DNA from: Variovorax sp. dw_308
GTDB taxonomy: Bacteria > Pseudomonadota > Gammaproteobacteria > Burkholderiales > Burkholderiaceae_C
NCBI RefSeq assembly: GCF_019207085.1
Contig: NZ_JAATOM010000001.1
Coordinates: 62,001-126,000 of the forward strand
Length of the DNA stretch: 64,000 nucleotides
Direction: 5' to 3'
Below, piece after piece: positions 47,432-56,718 of the stretch (position 1 is its first letter; every line of letters begins with the position of its first letter). The translations under genes and the position numbers were made by a program. Below the pieces are notes generated by a model. That model did no database searches. It worked only from the letters and a program-made list of their open reading frames with translations, and was not told the DNA's origin.

Positions 47432-48334
47432 ATGAATTACCCGACGATTGAAGACGCGATCGGCAAGACGCCGCTGGTTGCATTGCGGCGCATCGATGCC
47501 GCCGAGAACGACAAACGCGGCAACGTGATCCTTGGCAAGCTCGAAGGCAACAACCCCGCCGGCTCGGTGAAGGACCGGCCCGCGTTGTCGATGATCAAGC
47601 GCGCCGAGGAGCGTGGCGAGATCAAGCCTGGCGACACGCTGATCGAGGCGACCTCGGGCAACACCGGCATCGCGCTCGCGATGGCCGCGGCCATCAAGGG
47701 CTATCGCATGGTGCTGATCATGCCGGAGGACCTCTCCGTGGAACGTGCGCAGACCATGAAGGCCTTCGGCGCCGAACTCATCCTCACGCCCAAGAGCGGC
47801 GGCATGGAGTACGCCCGAGACCTGGCCGACCGCATGGTGGTGCAGGGCAAGGGCAGGGTGCTCGACCAGTTCGCCAACCCCGACAACCCGCGCATCCACT
47901 ACGAAACCACCGGCCCCGAGATCTGGGAAGACACCGGCGGGCGCATCACGCACTTCGTGAGCGCGATGGGTACGACGGGCACCATCACCGGCGTCTCGCG
48001 CTTCCTGAAGGAAAAGAATCCGTCCATCCAGATCGTCGGCGCGCAACCCGACGAGGGCTCGCGCATCCCGGGCATCCGCAAGTGGCCGGAGGCCTACCTG
48101 CCGAAGATCTACGACCCGAGCCGTGTCGACCAGGTCGTCAACGTGAGCCAGGACAGCGCCGAGGAGATGTGCCGGCGCCTGGCGCGCGAAGAGGGCATCT
48201 TTGGCGGCATCTCCGCCGCCGGGGCGCTCTGGGTCGCATTGGAGATTGCAAAGACGGTGCAAAACGCGACGATCGTGTTTGTCGTCTGCGACCGGGGCGA
48301 CCGCTATCTTTCCACCGGCGTCTTTCCAGCCTGA
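47432..48334 (+). CDS. cysM: Cysteine synthase B (O-acetylserine sulfhydrylase)
   Basis: CysM (300 residues) is a PLP enzyme making cysteine from O-acetylserine and sulfide or thiosulfate. The PLP lysine is Lys47 in NPAGSVKDRPA, the substrate loop is EATSGNTGIALA, and SAMGTTGTITG is the phosphate-binding region. Length and the C-terminus (FGGISAAGAL, then VCDRGDRYLSTG) fit CysM rather than CysK. It is probably in the same transcript as the Nudix gene 5 bp downstream. Confidence 0.95.
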   Translation: MNYPTIEDAIGKTPLVALRRIDAAENDKRGNVILGKLEGNNPAGSVKDRPALSMIKRAEERGEIKPGDTLIEATSGNTGIALAMAAAIKGYRMVLIMPEDLSVERAQTMKAFGAELILTPKSGGMEYARDLADRMVVQGKGRVLDQFANPDNPRIHYETTGPEIWEDTGGRITHFVSAMGTTGTITGVSRFLKEKNPSIQIVGAQPDEGSRIPGIRKWPEAYLPKIYDPSRVDQVVNVSQDSAEEMCRRLAREEGIFGGISAAGALWVALEIAKTVQNATIVFVVCDRGDRYLSTGVFPA

Positions 48335-48339
48335 ACACC

Positions 48340-48885
48340 ATGCCCGATCCCAAGTTCTGCCCCGCCTGCGCCACGCCACTCGAATGGATCGCGCTCCATG
48401 AAGATGGCGGACCGAAGTCACGCCTGCGTTGCCCGGCCTGTGGCCACACGCACTGGAACAACCCGACCCCGGTGCTGGCGGCGATCATCGAGTACCGGGG
48501 CCAGGTGCTGCTGGCGCGCAATGCCGCATGGCCGCACAAGATGTACGCGTTGATCACCGGCTTCATGGAGGCCGGCGAAACCCCGCAGGAAGGCATCGCG
48601 CGCGAGATCAAGGAGGAAACCAACCTCGATACGAGCGAACTCAACCTGGTCGGGGTCTACGACTTCCAGCGCATGAACCAGATCATCATCGCCTACCACG
48701 CGGTAGCGGACGGCGAAGTGAGCCTGTCGCCGGAACTGGTCGACTACCGGCTCTACGACCTGCCGGACCTTCGCTGCTGGCCGGCCGGCACCGGCTATGC
48801 GCTGGCGGACTGGCTGCGCACCCGCGGCCATGAACCGACCTTCGTGGAATGGCCGAGGCCTGCGAATCCCGCTGCGGCTGCATAG
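48340..48885 (+). CDS. Nudix hydrolase with N-terminal zinc ribbon
   Basis: The product is a 181-residue protein. The zinc ribbon uses Cys7, Cys10, Cys31 and Cys34 (CPAC ... CPACGHTHW), as in NudC-like enzymes, and the Nudix box runs from Gly74 to Glu93 and beyond (GFMEAGETPQEGIAREIKEE). It hydrolyses a nucleoside diphosphate linked to another group; NAD(H) is a candidate because of the ribbon, but the C-terminal NudC array is not obvious. The ATG at 48340 lies 5 bp after the cysM stop. Confidence 0.88.
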   Translation: MPDPKFCPACATPLEWIALHEDGGPKSRLRCPACGHTHWNNPTPVLAAIIEYRGQVLLARNAAWPHKMYALITGFMEAGETPQEGIAREIKEETNLDTSELNLVGVYDFQRMNQIIIAYHAVADGEVSLSPELVDYRLYDLPDLRCWPAGTGYALADWLRTRGHEPTFVEWPRPANPAAAA

Positions 48886-48969
48886 GTCGTTCGGCGTGCC
48901 GCGGCATGCCTCGCGACACAGCGAACAGCGCCGACAAAACCTAGAATCCAGGTCTGATCAAGGATTCGC

Positions 48970-49197
48970 ATGCACATCCACAAAGAGCTCGACACCCGCG
49001 GCCTCAACTGCCCCCTGCCGATCCTCAAGGCCAAGAAGGCGCTCAACGAACTCACGAGCGGCCAGTTGCTGAGGGTCGTTTCGACCGACGCCGGCTCGGT
49101 GCGCGACTTCCAGGCGTTTTCCCGCCAGACCGGCAATGACCTGGTGGAGCAGCAGACGCAGGGCGACGATTTCATTCACGTGTTGCGAAGGCGCTGA
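48970..49197 (+). CDS. TusA-family sulfurtransferase
   Basis: This is a 75-residue single-domain protein. The persulfide-carrying cysteine is Cys14 in LDTRGLNCPLPILKAKKAL, the TusA signature. The family moves sulfur for tRNA thiolation, molybdenum cofactor synthesis or sulfur oxidation. It stands close to cysM, but whether they act together is unknown. Confidence 0.92.
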   Translation: MHIHKELDTRGLNCPLPILKAKKALNELTSGQLLRVVSTDAGSVRDFQAFSRQTGNDLVEQQTQGDDFIHVLRRR

Positions 49198-49266
49198 GTC
49201 CGTCCGCTCAACCCGCGGGCCTTCGCCGGTCAGCATGGGTTAAGACTGCCTGGGGAGGCTTGTGAG

Positions 49267-50349
49267 GTGATTGCAAGGCTGATATTGATCGCGCTGGTGA
49301 CGAGCATGGTGGGCTTGCTCGCGGGCGCCGTACTGTGGCCGGATAACCTGCCTGACGATGCACGCCATCGGCCGATCACGTCGGCGATGCCCTTGGCGGT
49401 GATCGGCGATTCGGGGAGTCATTCCTACCAGGACCAGATCACCTTTCCGCCAGGTGGCGGCCTGCGCGACGCCGCACTGCGCGAGCGCACCTTCCAGTGG
49501 ACCGAGGTGCTTGCGCGCATGCGCGGATCGGAAATCGACCTGGGTCCGTGGGTGCGCTGGGGGCGCAACGGCATTGCCGCCTGGTTGCGGGACGAGATGG
49601 GCCTGGGGGGCGGGCGCGCACCGAGGAAGGAAGACTATCTCTACAACTTTGCCAACACCGGCGCGGCTTGCAAGAACATCATGGGCGACCGCCTCGGGCA
49701 GCGTTATCGGCAGGTTCCGCGGCTGGTGGCGCTGATGGATCGGGAGCCCGAGCGCTGGCGCCGGGGTGCCGTGGTGATCAACGTCGGCGCCAACGACTGG
49801 AACCGGCTGCTGGATCTCCAGGCGAGCGATCCCGCCGCACCCGAGCTTCGTGCAACCATCGATTACTGCAGCGGACAGATCGAGCGGGCGGTCGACACGA
49901 TTCTGGCCTCGCATCCGGACACGCGCATCCTGGTGGTGGGCGCCGCCAGTGACGCCGATGATCCCGGCACCTTCGACAAGTACCGCAGCGCCGCGGCGAG
50001 GGACAACATCGGCAAAGCCTTGAAAAACTTCGACGACGCATTGCGCGGCATTGCGACACGCCATCCGGCCAGGGTCGCCTATGTCGATTTCGGCACCTGG
50101 TTCAGGCGGCTCTGGGGTGAACGCGGGCCCGGGGGCGAGCCTGCCTATCGCACGGTCGCGATCGGCCCCCTGCAAATCTCCAACACCGCGGGCGATGGAC
50201 CCGAGAACGCGTGGCTCGGCGACGGGCATGCCGGCACCGCGATGAACACCTTGTGGGCGCAGCACCTTGTCGAGCGCCTGCGCGAACTGACCGGCGCGCA
50301 GCTGACGCCGATCAGCGACGAGGAAGTCATCGAGTTCCTCACGCATTGA
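49267..50349 (+). CDS. SGNH/GDSL-type hydrolase-like protein, exported or membrane-anchored
   Basis: The 360-residue protein has one N-terminal hydrophobic segment (LILIALVTSMVGLLAGAVLW). SGNH-hydrolase blocks are visible: block I VIGDSGSHSYQD with the nucleophile serine, block III INVGANDWNR, and a C-terminal DGHAGTAMN in place of the usual D-x-x-H. It is likely a periplasmic esterase or acetyl-group hydrolase. The start is a GTG at 49267 with GGGGAGG upstream. It converges with galU. The substrate is unknown. Confidence 0.75.
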   Translation: MIARLILIALVTSMVGLLAGAVLWPDNLPDDARHRPITSAMPLAVIGDSGSHSYQDQITFPPGGGLRDAALRERTFQWTEVLARMRGSEIDLGPWVRWGRNGIAAWLRDEMGLGGGRAPRKEDYLYNFANTGAACKNIMGDRLGQRYRQVPRLVALMDREPERWRRGAVVINVGANDWNRLLDLQASDPAAPELRATIDYCSGQIERAVDTILASHPDTRILVVGAASDADDPGTFDKYRSAAARDNIGKALKNFDDALRGIATRHPARVAYVDFGTWFRRLWGERGPGGEPAYRTVAIGPLQISNTAGDGPENAWLGDGHAGTAMNTLWAQHLVERLRELTGAQLTPISDEEVIEFLTH

Positions 50350-50388
50350 GGCGGTGGTCGCCGGGCCGTGTCGCCCAGCTCGTTTCAG

Positions 50389-51276
50389 TCAGAGCGCCAG
50401 GCTCTTGAGGTAGGCGCGGAATTCGCTGCCGACCTCGGGGTGGGCCAGGGCCAGTTCGACGGTGGCTTGCAGGAAGCCTTCCTTGCTGCCGCAGTCGTAG
50501 CGCGTGCCTTGGTAGGCGTAGGCGTAGACCGATTCCTTCCTCAGCAGCGAAGCGATGCCGTCGGTCAACTGGATCTCGCCGCCGGCGCCGGTGGGCTGGT
50601 TGCGGATTTCGTCGAACACGGCCGGTGTGAGGATGTAGCGGCCGGCCACGCCAAGGCGCGAAGGCGCATCCTCGGGCTTGGGCTTCTCGACCATGCGCGT
50701 GATCTTGGTCAGGCCGGCTTCGACGGCGTCGCCGGCCACGATGCCGTAGCGGCGGACCTGGTCGAGCGGCACTTCCTGCACCGCGAGCAAGGAACTTTGC
50801 AGCCTTGCGAAAGCGCGCGTCATCTGCGCGAGAACCGGCTCGCCGCCCGACGGGCCGACCATCAGGTCATCGGCCAGCAACACGGCGAAGGGCTCGTTGC
50901 CGACCAGGTGCTCGGCGCAGAGCACCGCGTGGCCCAGGCCCAGCATGCGCGGCTGGCGCACGTAGGAGCAGGTCATGTCGTCGGGCATGACCGAGCGCGC
51001 AATGTTCAACAGCTCGAACTTCTTGCTGGCCTCGAGCTGGCTTTCAAGCTCGTAGGCGGTGTCGTAGTGGTCTTCGATGGCGCGCTTGTTGCGGCCGGTC
51101 ACGAAGATCATGTCCCGGATGCCTGCGGCATAGGCCTCCTCGACGGCGTACTGGATCAGCGGCTTGTCGACCACCGGCAGCATTTCCTTGGGCTGGGCCT
51201 TGGTGGCGGGCAGGAAGCGGGTGCCGAAGCCAGCGACCGGGAATACGGCTTTGCGAATGGTGGAGGGTGAAGACAT
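50389..51276 (-). CDS. galU: UTP-glucose-1-phosphate uridylyltransferase
   Basis: GalU (295 residues) makes UDP-glucose from UTP and glucose-1-phosphate. The nucleotide-binding loop [20 protein letters not shown] and the [20 protein letters not shown] segment are the family signature. ADDLMVG and [11 protein letters not shown] are also conserved. The 257 bp upstream to valS contain no gene and should hold its promoter. UDP-glucose feeds polysaccharide and lipopolysaccharide synthesis. Confidence 0.96.
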   Translation of the reverse strand: MSSPSTIRKAVFPVAGFGTRFLPATKAQPKEMLPVVDKPLIQYAVEEAYAAGIRDMIFVTGRNKRAIEDHYDTAYELESQLEASKKFELLNIARSVMPDDMTCSYVRQPRMLGLGHAVLCAEHLVGNEPFAVLLADDLMVGPSGGEPVLAQMTRAFARLQSSLLAVQEVPLDQVRRYGIVAGDAVEAGLTKITRMVEKPKPEDAPSRLGVAGRYILTPAVFDEIRNQPTGAGGEIQLTDGIASLLRKESVYAYAYQGTRYDCGSKEGFLQATVELALAHPEVGSEFRAYLKSLAL

Positions 51277-51533
51277 GAGGTGTTTGAATGAAGAAGAAAG
51301 GTGCACAAGCGGCAAGAGCTGGATATTAGTGGCCTTGCGGCGTGGAACCTGTCAGCCAAGGTGCTTAGCCCGCTCGGACATGTGAACAAAGTCGGAGGAG
51401 AGCCATCAGGCGAGACATCGCCGAATTGCGGCACGTGGAAGCGCCTGCGCGTTCCTGAATGCACGCGTATTCCTCCCCGCCATCTTCCCGTTCCCGGGCC
51501 TGGCACTGGGCGCGCTGCTGCGAGCGCGCCCGT

Positions 51534-54419
51534 TCATCCCAACCGGGCGAGCTGGTCCTGCAGCCTGGCCAGCATGGCGCTGAAATCGGTCAGGCGCTTG
51601 CGCTCCTGCTCGATCACCGCCGGCGGGGCCTTGGCGACGAAGGCCTCGTTGCCGAGCTTGCCGTGCACCTTCGCGATCTCGCCTTCGATCCGCATCGTCT
51701 CCTTGCCGATGCGTGCCTTTTCCGCGCCCTTGTCGATCTCCATGTGCAGGCAGAAACGCACGTCGCCGGCGACCGCGACGGGTGCCGATTCGGCGGCCGC
51801 GGACCAGGCGGCCGCGTCTTCGAACAGCTTCACTTCCTTGAGCTTGGCCAGCGCCTGCAGCACCAGCGCGGTGTCGCGGATGAACTTGGCATCGGCTTCG
51901 CTATCGGCCACCGCGTAGAGCGGTAGGCGCGTGGCGGGCGAGACGTTCATTTCGCCACGCAGCGTGCGGCAGGCGTCCACCAGCTGCTTGAGCTTGGCGA
52001 CGTGGGCCTCTGCGGCTTCGTCGATCTTCCCGGGTTGCGATTGCGGGTAGGCTGCAATCATGATCGACTCACCGCCGCGTCCGGCGACGGGCGCGACCTT
52101 CTGCCACAGCTCTTCCGTGATGAACGGGACGATCGGATGCGCGAGGCGCAGCAGCGCTTCAAGAACGCGAATGAGCGTGCGGCGCGTGGCGCGCTTCTGC
52201 GAATCGTCACCGTTCTGGATCTGCACCTTGGCGATCTCGAGATACCAGTCGCAGAACTCGTCCCAGGCGAACTGGTAGATGGCGGTCGAGACGTTGTCGA
52301 GACGGTATTCCTCGAAGCCCTTGGCGACGGTTGCCTCGACGCGTTGCAGCTGCGAGGTGATCCAGAAGTCGGCCTTGCTGAAGGTCAGGTAGCCGTGGGC
52401 CGGGCCGCCGACGGCGCATTCCTCTTTCGTGTGCTCCATCAGGCCGCAGTCCTGGCCTTCGCAGTTCATCAGCACGAAGCGCGTGGCGTTCCAGAGCTTG
52501 TTGCAGAAGTTGCGATAGCCCTCGCAGCGCTTCGGGTCGAAGTTGATGCTGCGGCCGAGCGAAGCCAGCGACGCGAAAGTGAAGCGCATCGCGTCGGCGC
52601 CGAAGGCCGGGATGCCCTCCGGGAACTCCTTCTGCGTGTTCTTGCGAACCTGCGGCGCGGTCTCCGGTCGGCGCAGGCCCTGGGTGCGCTTGTCGAGCAA
52701 CTCGGGCAAGGCAATGCCATCGATCAGGTCGACCGGGTCGAGCACGTTGCCTTCGGACTTGCTCATCTTGTGACCGTGCGAATCCCGCACCACGCCGTGG
52801 ATGTAGACGTCCCGGAAGGGCACGCGGCCGGTGAAATGCTTGGTCATCATGATCATCCTGGCCACCCAGAAGAAGATGATGTCGTAGCCCGTCACCAGCA
52901 CGGACGAGGGCAGGTAGAGGTTGTAGTCGGCGGTCGACGAATCGCCGATGTCGTCGGGCCAGCCCATCGTCGAGAAGGGCACCAATGCCGACGAGTACCA
53001 TGTGTCGAGTACGTCCTCGTCGCGCGTGAGCGTCTTGCCCGGCGCCTTGGCTTGTGCGTCGGCTTCGTTGCGCGCCACGTAGACCGCACCGTCTTCGTCG
53101 TACCAGGCGGGGATCTGGTGGCCCCACCAGAGCTGGCGGCTGATGCACCAGTCCTGGATGTTGTTCATCCACTGGTTGTAGGTGTTGACCCAGTTCTCGG
53201 GCACGAAGCGCACTTCGCCGGACTGCACGGCGTCGATCGCCTTCTGCGCAATGGATTGGCCCTTCGCGTCAGGCTTGCTCATTGCGACGAACCATTGGTC
53301 GGTGAGCATCGGCTCGATGACGGCGCCGGTGCGCGTGCAGCGCGGGACCATCAGCTTGTGCTTGACCGTGTCGACCAATGCGCCGATGGCTTCGAGGTCG
53401 GCCACGATGGCCTTGCGCGCGACGAAGCGGTCGAGGCCGCGGTACTTCTCGGGCGCGTTCTCGTTGACGGTGGCGTCCAGCGTGAGCACGCCGATCATCG
53501 GCAACTTGTGGCGCTGGCCGACGGCGTAGTCGTTGTTGTCGTGCGCGGGCGTGACCTTGACCACGCCGGTGCCGAAGGCCTTGTCGACGTATTCGTCGGC
53601 GATCACGGGGATGAGGCGGTCGACCAGCGGCAGCCTGACGTTCTTGCCGATGAGGTGCGTGTAGCGCTCGTCTTCGGGGTGGACCATCACGGCGGTGTCG
53701 CCGAGCATGGTTTCGGGGCGCGTGGTCGCGACCGTCAGCGAACCTGATCCGTCTTCCAGCGGGTAGGCGATGTGCCAGAGGAAGCCGTTCTCTTCCTCGC
53801 TCTCGACTTCCAGATCGCTCACAGCGGTCTTCAGCACCGGATCCCAGTTGACGAGGCGCTTGCCGCGGTAGATCAGGCCTTCTTCATAGAGCTTGACGAA
53901 GGTGTCGGTGACGACCTTCGACAGCTTGTCGTCCATCGTGAAGTACTCGCGGCTCCAGTCGACCGTGTCGCCGAGCCGGCGCATCTGGCCGGTGATGGTG
54001 TTGCCGGACTGTTCCTTCCACTCCCACACGCGCGCGACGAAGTTCTTGCGGCCGAGTTCGTGGCGGTCGAGCTTCTGTTCCTGCAGTTGGCGCTCGACCA
54101 CGATCTGCGTGGCGATGCCGGCATGGTCGGTGCCGGGCACCCAGACCGTGTTGTCACCCTTCATGCGGTGGTAGCGCGTGAGGCTGTCCATGATCGTGTG
54201 GTTGAACGCGTGGCCCATGTGCAGCGTGCCGGTGACGTTCGGCGGCGGCAACTGGATGGCGAAGGCCGGGGCGCCTTCCTGTGGCGCCTGCGTGCCGCGG
54301 TAGCCGGCCTTGGCATAGCCGCGGCGCTCCCACTCCGGGCCCCAGTGCGCTTCGAGCGCGGCGGGTTCAAAGGACTTGGACAGGCTCTCGAGGCCAGGTT
54401 GAAGCAGGGTGTCGCTCAT
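51534..54419 (-). CDS. valS: Valyl-tRNA synthetase
   Basis: ValS is a 961-residue class I synthetase that charges tRNA-Val. HIGH is HMGH at residues 67-70 ([14 protein letters not shown]) and KMSKS is at 551-555 ([14 protein letters not shown]). An ACDLE-type editing domain lies between, and a C-terminal coiled coil (about 890-961, rich in E, K and L) binds tRNA. The frame is intact and the length is standard. The ATG at 54419 is the family start. Confidence 0.97.
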   Translation of the reverse strand: MSDTLLQPGLESLSKSFEPAALEAHWGPEWERRGYAKAGYRGTQAPQEGAPAFAIQLPPPNVTGTLHMGHAFNHTIMDSLTRYHRMKGDNTVWVPGTDHAGIATQIVVERQLQEQKLDRHELGRKNFVARVWEWKEQSGNTITGQMRRLGDTVDWSREYFTMDDKLSKVVTDTFVKLYEEGLIYRGKRLVNWDPVLKTAVSDLEVESEEENGFLWHIAYPLEDGSGSLTVATTRPETMLGDTAVMVHPEDERYTHLIGKNVRLPLVDRLIPVIADEYVDKAFGTGVVKVTPAHDNNDYAVGQRHKLPMIGVLTLDATVNENAPEKYRGLDRFVARKAIVADLEAIGALVDTVKHKLMVPRCTRTGAVIEPMLTDQWFVAMSKPDAKGQSIAQKAIDAVQSGEVRFVPENWVNTYNQWMNNIQDWCISRQLWWGHQIPAWYDEDGAVYVARNEADAQAKAPGKTLTRDEDVLDTWYSSALVPFSTMGWPDDIGDSSTADYNLYLPSSVLVTGYDIIFFWVARMIMMTKHFTGRVPFRDVYIHGVVRDSHGHKMSKSEGNVLDPVDLIDGIALPELLDKRTQGLRRPETAPQVRKNTQKEFPEGIPAFGADAMRFTFASLASLGRSINFDPKRCEGYRNFCNKLWNATRFVLMNCEGQDCGLMEHTKEECAVGGPAHGYLTFSKADFWITSQLQRVEATVAKGFEEYRLDNVSTAIYQFAWDEFCDWYLEIAKVQIQNGDDSQKRATRRTLIRVLEALLRLAHPIVPFITEELWQKVAPVAGRGGESIMIAAYPQSQPGKIDEAAEAHVAKLKQLVDACRTLRGEMNVSPATRLPLYAVADSEADAKFIRDTALVLQALAKLKEVKLFEDAAAWSAAAESAPVAVAGDVRFCLHMEIDKGAEKARIGKETMRIEGEIAKVHGKLGNEAFVAKAPPAVIEQERKRLTDFSAMLARLQDQLARLG

Positions 54420-55027
54420 GGGGGTGCAGGGGGAACGCGAACGCTTCGCGTGGAAGTCGTTCGGGACAGTAGGAGAAGGGCCGCGATTTTATTCGACGCC
54501 GCCACGCAGCAGGCGCTCGGGGCCGCGCGCCTTCTGCGTGGCGCCTGCCAGCACGGGCGTGGCGCTCGTCCTGCCGTCGTTGTGCGAATTGATATTCGGC
54601 TGGTTTTCCGGAATTAATTGTCAATTGAGCGGGCACGGGGGCGCAAGTGGGAAGTTTCTGCATGGCGTTTGGGAATTGTCTTGCGAATTCCGTCGGAGCC
54701 TCCTACATCGTTTATCAAGTGAATGTTCTTTAATAGATGGGTTGGATGCGACAGCCTCATTGTATGGAGTCGCCCCCGCCATGGCTTGCTCAAGCGTTGG
54801 TTGCCATCCTTTCGAGAGCTGAATTGGAGCGTGAATTAATTGCTTGGAAAGAATTCACGATCAAGGCAGTGACAAAGGCAATTGATGAAAAGTTGACCGA
54901 ATTGAATCAATTGAAACCGCCAATGACGGGTCAATTGTCAAGACGGTGCAAGACTTGAGGACTTAACAATATTTCGGGCAAAAACGCAGCACGCGTCGCT
55001 CGTCGGACCACAGAGTTGATTGAACAT
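54420..55027. other. 600-bp AT-rich, AATTG-rich intergenic region upstream of the TolC/adhesin locus
   Basis: I see no convincing gene here. From about 54590 to 54990 the AT content is far above the rest of the window, with many AATTG/CAATT motifs (for example near 54604-54630, 54820-54850 and 54890-54940) and the inverted repeat GGAATT-N8-AATTCC at about 54672-54691. One open frame of 73 codons (54737-54958) is not supported. The composition suggests a regulatory region bound by an AT-preferring silencer, or foreign DNA. Confidence 0.5.
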
Positions 55028-56590
55028 ATGAACACCCAAAAGGCAAAATTTGGCGCCCCCGCACTCCGGCTGGGCAAGGCTGTCCTCAAGCGTCCGGCGC
55101 ACGCCGCGTTGCTGTGCATTGCGCTGACCGGTTGCGCGGTCGCCCCGCAGCCCTTCGAGGTCAAGCAGAACAAGGACCGCGCCACCGACCTGATCCAGCG
55201 CGTCGCCGCCGACCAGGAGCCCGTCGCTGCCCCGATCGACCTGTACGAAGCCATGGCGCGCGCCCTCAAGTACAACCTCGACTCGCGCGTCGAACTCATG
55301 ACCGTGGCGCTGAGCCAGCGCGAGCTCGACCTCAAGAGCTACGACATGCTGCCCAAGGCGGTGGTCTCGCTGGACTACGCCGGGCGCAACAACGATTCCG
55401 GCGGCATCAGCCGCTCGATCAGCACCGGGCGCACCTCGCTGGAGCCCTCGACCTCCTCGGACCGCAACGTGCTCGCCAGCGACCTGACGCTGAGCTGGGA
55501 CGTGCTGGACTTCGGCCTGTCCTATGTGCGTGCCAAGCAGGCTGCCGATGAAGTCAACATCGCCGAAGAGCGCAAGCGCAAGGTCGCCAACCGCATCGTC
55601 GAGGACGTGCGCACCGCCTACTGGCGCGCTGTGTCTGCCGAGCGCCTGCTGGGCAAGATCAACGAACTCGAGGTCGTCACCAAGTCTGCCCTCGAACAAG
55701 CAGAGAAGCAGGAGAAGGCGGGTCTGTCCGCCCCGCTGGCGCCGCTGACCTACCAGCGCGAACTGCTGAGCATCCGCCGCGAGGCGCAGAACCTGGGGCG
55801 TGAGCTGAGCGTGGCCAAGCAGCAACTCGCAGCACTCATGAACCTGCCCCCGGACACGCAATTCAAGGTCGCCATGCCCACGCGCACCCTGCAGTGGAAG
55901 CCCTTCAGCCTCCCCGGCAAGGACATGCTGCAGACGGCCATCGAGAACCGTCCGGAACTGCGCGAAGTGGCCTACCAGCTGCGCAACAACGACCGTGAGG
56001 AGACGGCGGCCTACCTGCGTGCCTTGCCGAGCCTGCGCGTCTTCGCGGGCCTGGACGCCAGCAGCAACAGCTTCCTCTACAACGCCAACTGGCTGGGCTT
56101 CGGCGCACGAGCCAGCTGGAACCTGCTGAACGTGTTCAGCCTGCCGGCGGCGCAAGCCAAGGTGAAGGCGCAGGGCCAGTTGCTGGACCAGCGCGCACTC
56201 GCCCTGACGATGGCGGTGGGCACGCAGGTCGAGGTGGCGCGAGCGCGCTATGAATTCCGCATCCGCGAGCTCGACACGGCCAGCCGCTACTACGGCGTGC
56301 AGGAAAAGATCGAGAAGCAGATCGACGCGGGCTTCAAGGCCGACAAGCTCAGCCGCCAGACGTTGATCCGCGAGCAGATGAACACGCTCGTGTCGGAAGT
56401 GCGCTACGACATGGCCCTTGCAGACCTGCAGAACGCCTACGCCAACGTGTACTCGTCACTGGGCATCGACCCGGTGGACAAGGACATGAGCACCACGCAA
56501 CCAGTCAACGAACTGGCCGGCAGGCTGCGCGGCATGTGGGCCAAGCGCCAGGACGCAGTGGCCACGGCCGCCTCGCCTTCGAAGTCCTGA
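55028..56590 (+). CDS. TolC-family outer-membrane efflux lipoprotein (copy 1, upstream of the adhesin)
   Basis: The 520-residue product carries a lipobox (CIALTGC, Cys36) and the outer-membrane efflux repeats of TolC, for example DLTLSWDVLDFGLSYVRAKQ and LGFGARASWNLLNVFSLPAA. It should form a trimeric outer-membrane channel with long periplasmic alpha-helices. From residue 19 to about residue 507 it is almost identical to the product of 60964-62508; only the first residues, which precede the lipobox, and the last dozen residues differ. It is followed at 129 bp by the adhesin gene, which points to type I-like export. The ATG at 55028 is chosen over a TTG at 55016. Confidence 0.92.
   Translation: MNTQKAKFGAPALRLGKAVLKRPAHAALLCIALTGCAVAPQPFEVKQNKDRATDLIQRVAADQEPVAAPIDLYEAMARALKYNLDSRVELMTVALSQRELDLKSYDMLPKAVVSLDYAGRNNDSGGISRSISTGRTSLEPSTSSDRNVLASDLTLSWDVLDFGLSYVRAKQAADEVNIAEERKRKVANRIVEDVRTAYWRAVSAERLLGKINELEVVTKSALEQAEKQEKAGLSAPLAPLTYQRELLSIRREAQNLGRELSVAKQQLAALMNLPPDTQFKVAMPTRTLQWKPFSLPGKDMLQTAIENRPELREVAYQLRNNDREETAAYLRALPSLRVFAGLDASSNSFLYNANWLGFGARASWNLLNVFSLPAAQAKVKAQGQLLDQRALALTMAVGTQVEVARARYEFRIRELDTASRYYGVQEKIEKQIDAGFKADKLSRQTLIREQMNTLVSEVRYDMALADLQNAYANVYSSLGIDPVDKDMSTTQPVNELAGRLRGMWAKRQDAVATAASPSKS
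55083..56548. repeat. 1466-bp direct repeat, copy 1 (inside the first tolC-like gene)
   Basis: This stretch aligns without gaps to 61001-62466 in the same orientation, at a constant offset of 5918 bp, with about 95% identity by eye. Similarity stops sharply just after the start codon and just before the stop codon, as expected after duplication or gene conversion. Confidence 0.9.
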
Positions 56591-56718
56591 GTCTGGCGCG
56601 CGTCGAGCGTCGCATCCCCAGACCACAGGCATCCACAGCGTCGGGCCCCCCGCCATCGGGACGCCCGGCCTTGAACACCTCCCAGCCCCGTCAGTTTCAG
56701 TTCAGCCAGTAAGTCATC

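Noticed and set aside
54737..54958. 73-codon open frame in the AT-rich region before the first tolC-like gene
   Set aside because: It has no clear ribosome-binding site and no family resemblance; the helix-like end could arise from AT-rich sequence. I list the region as intergenic.
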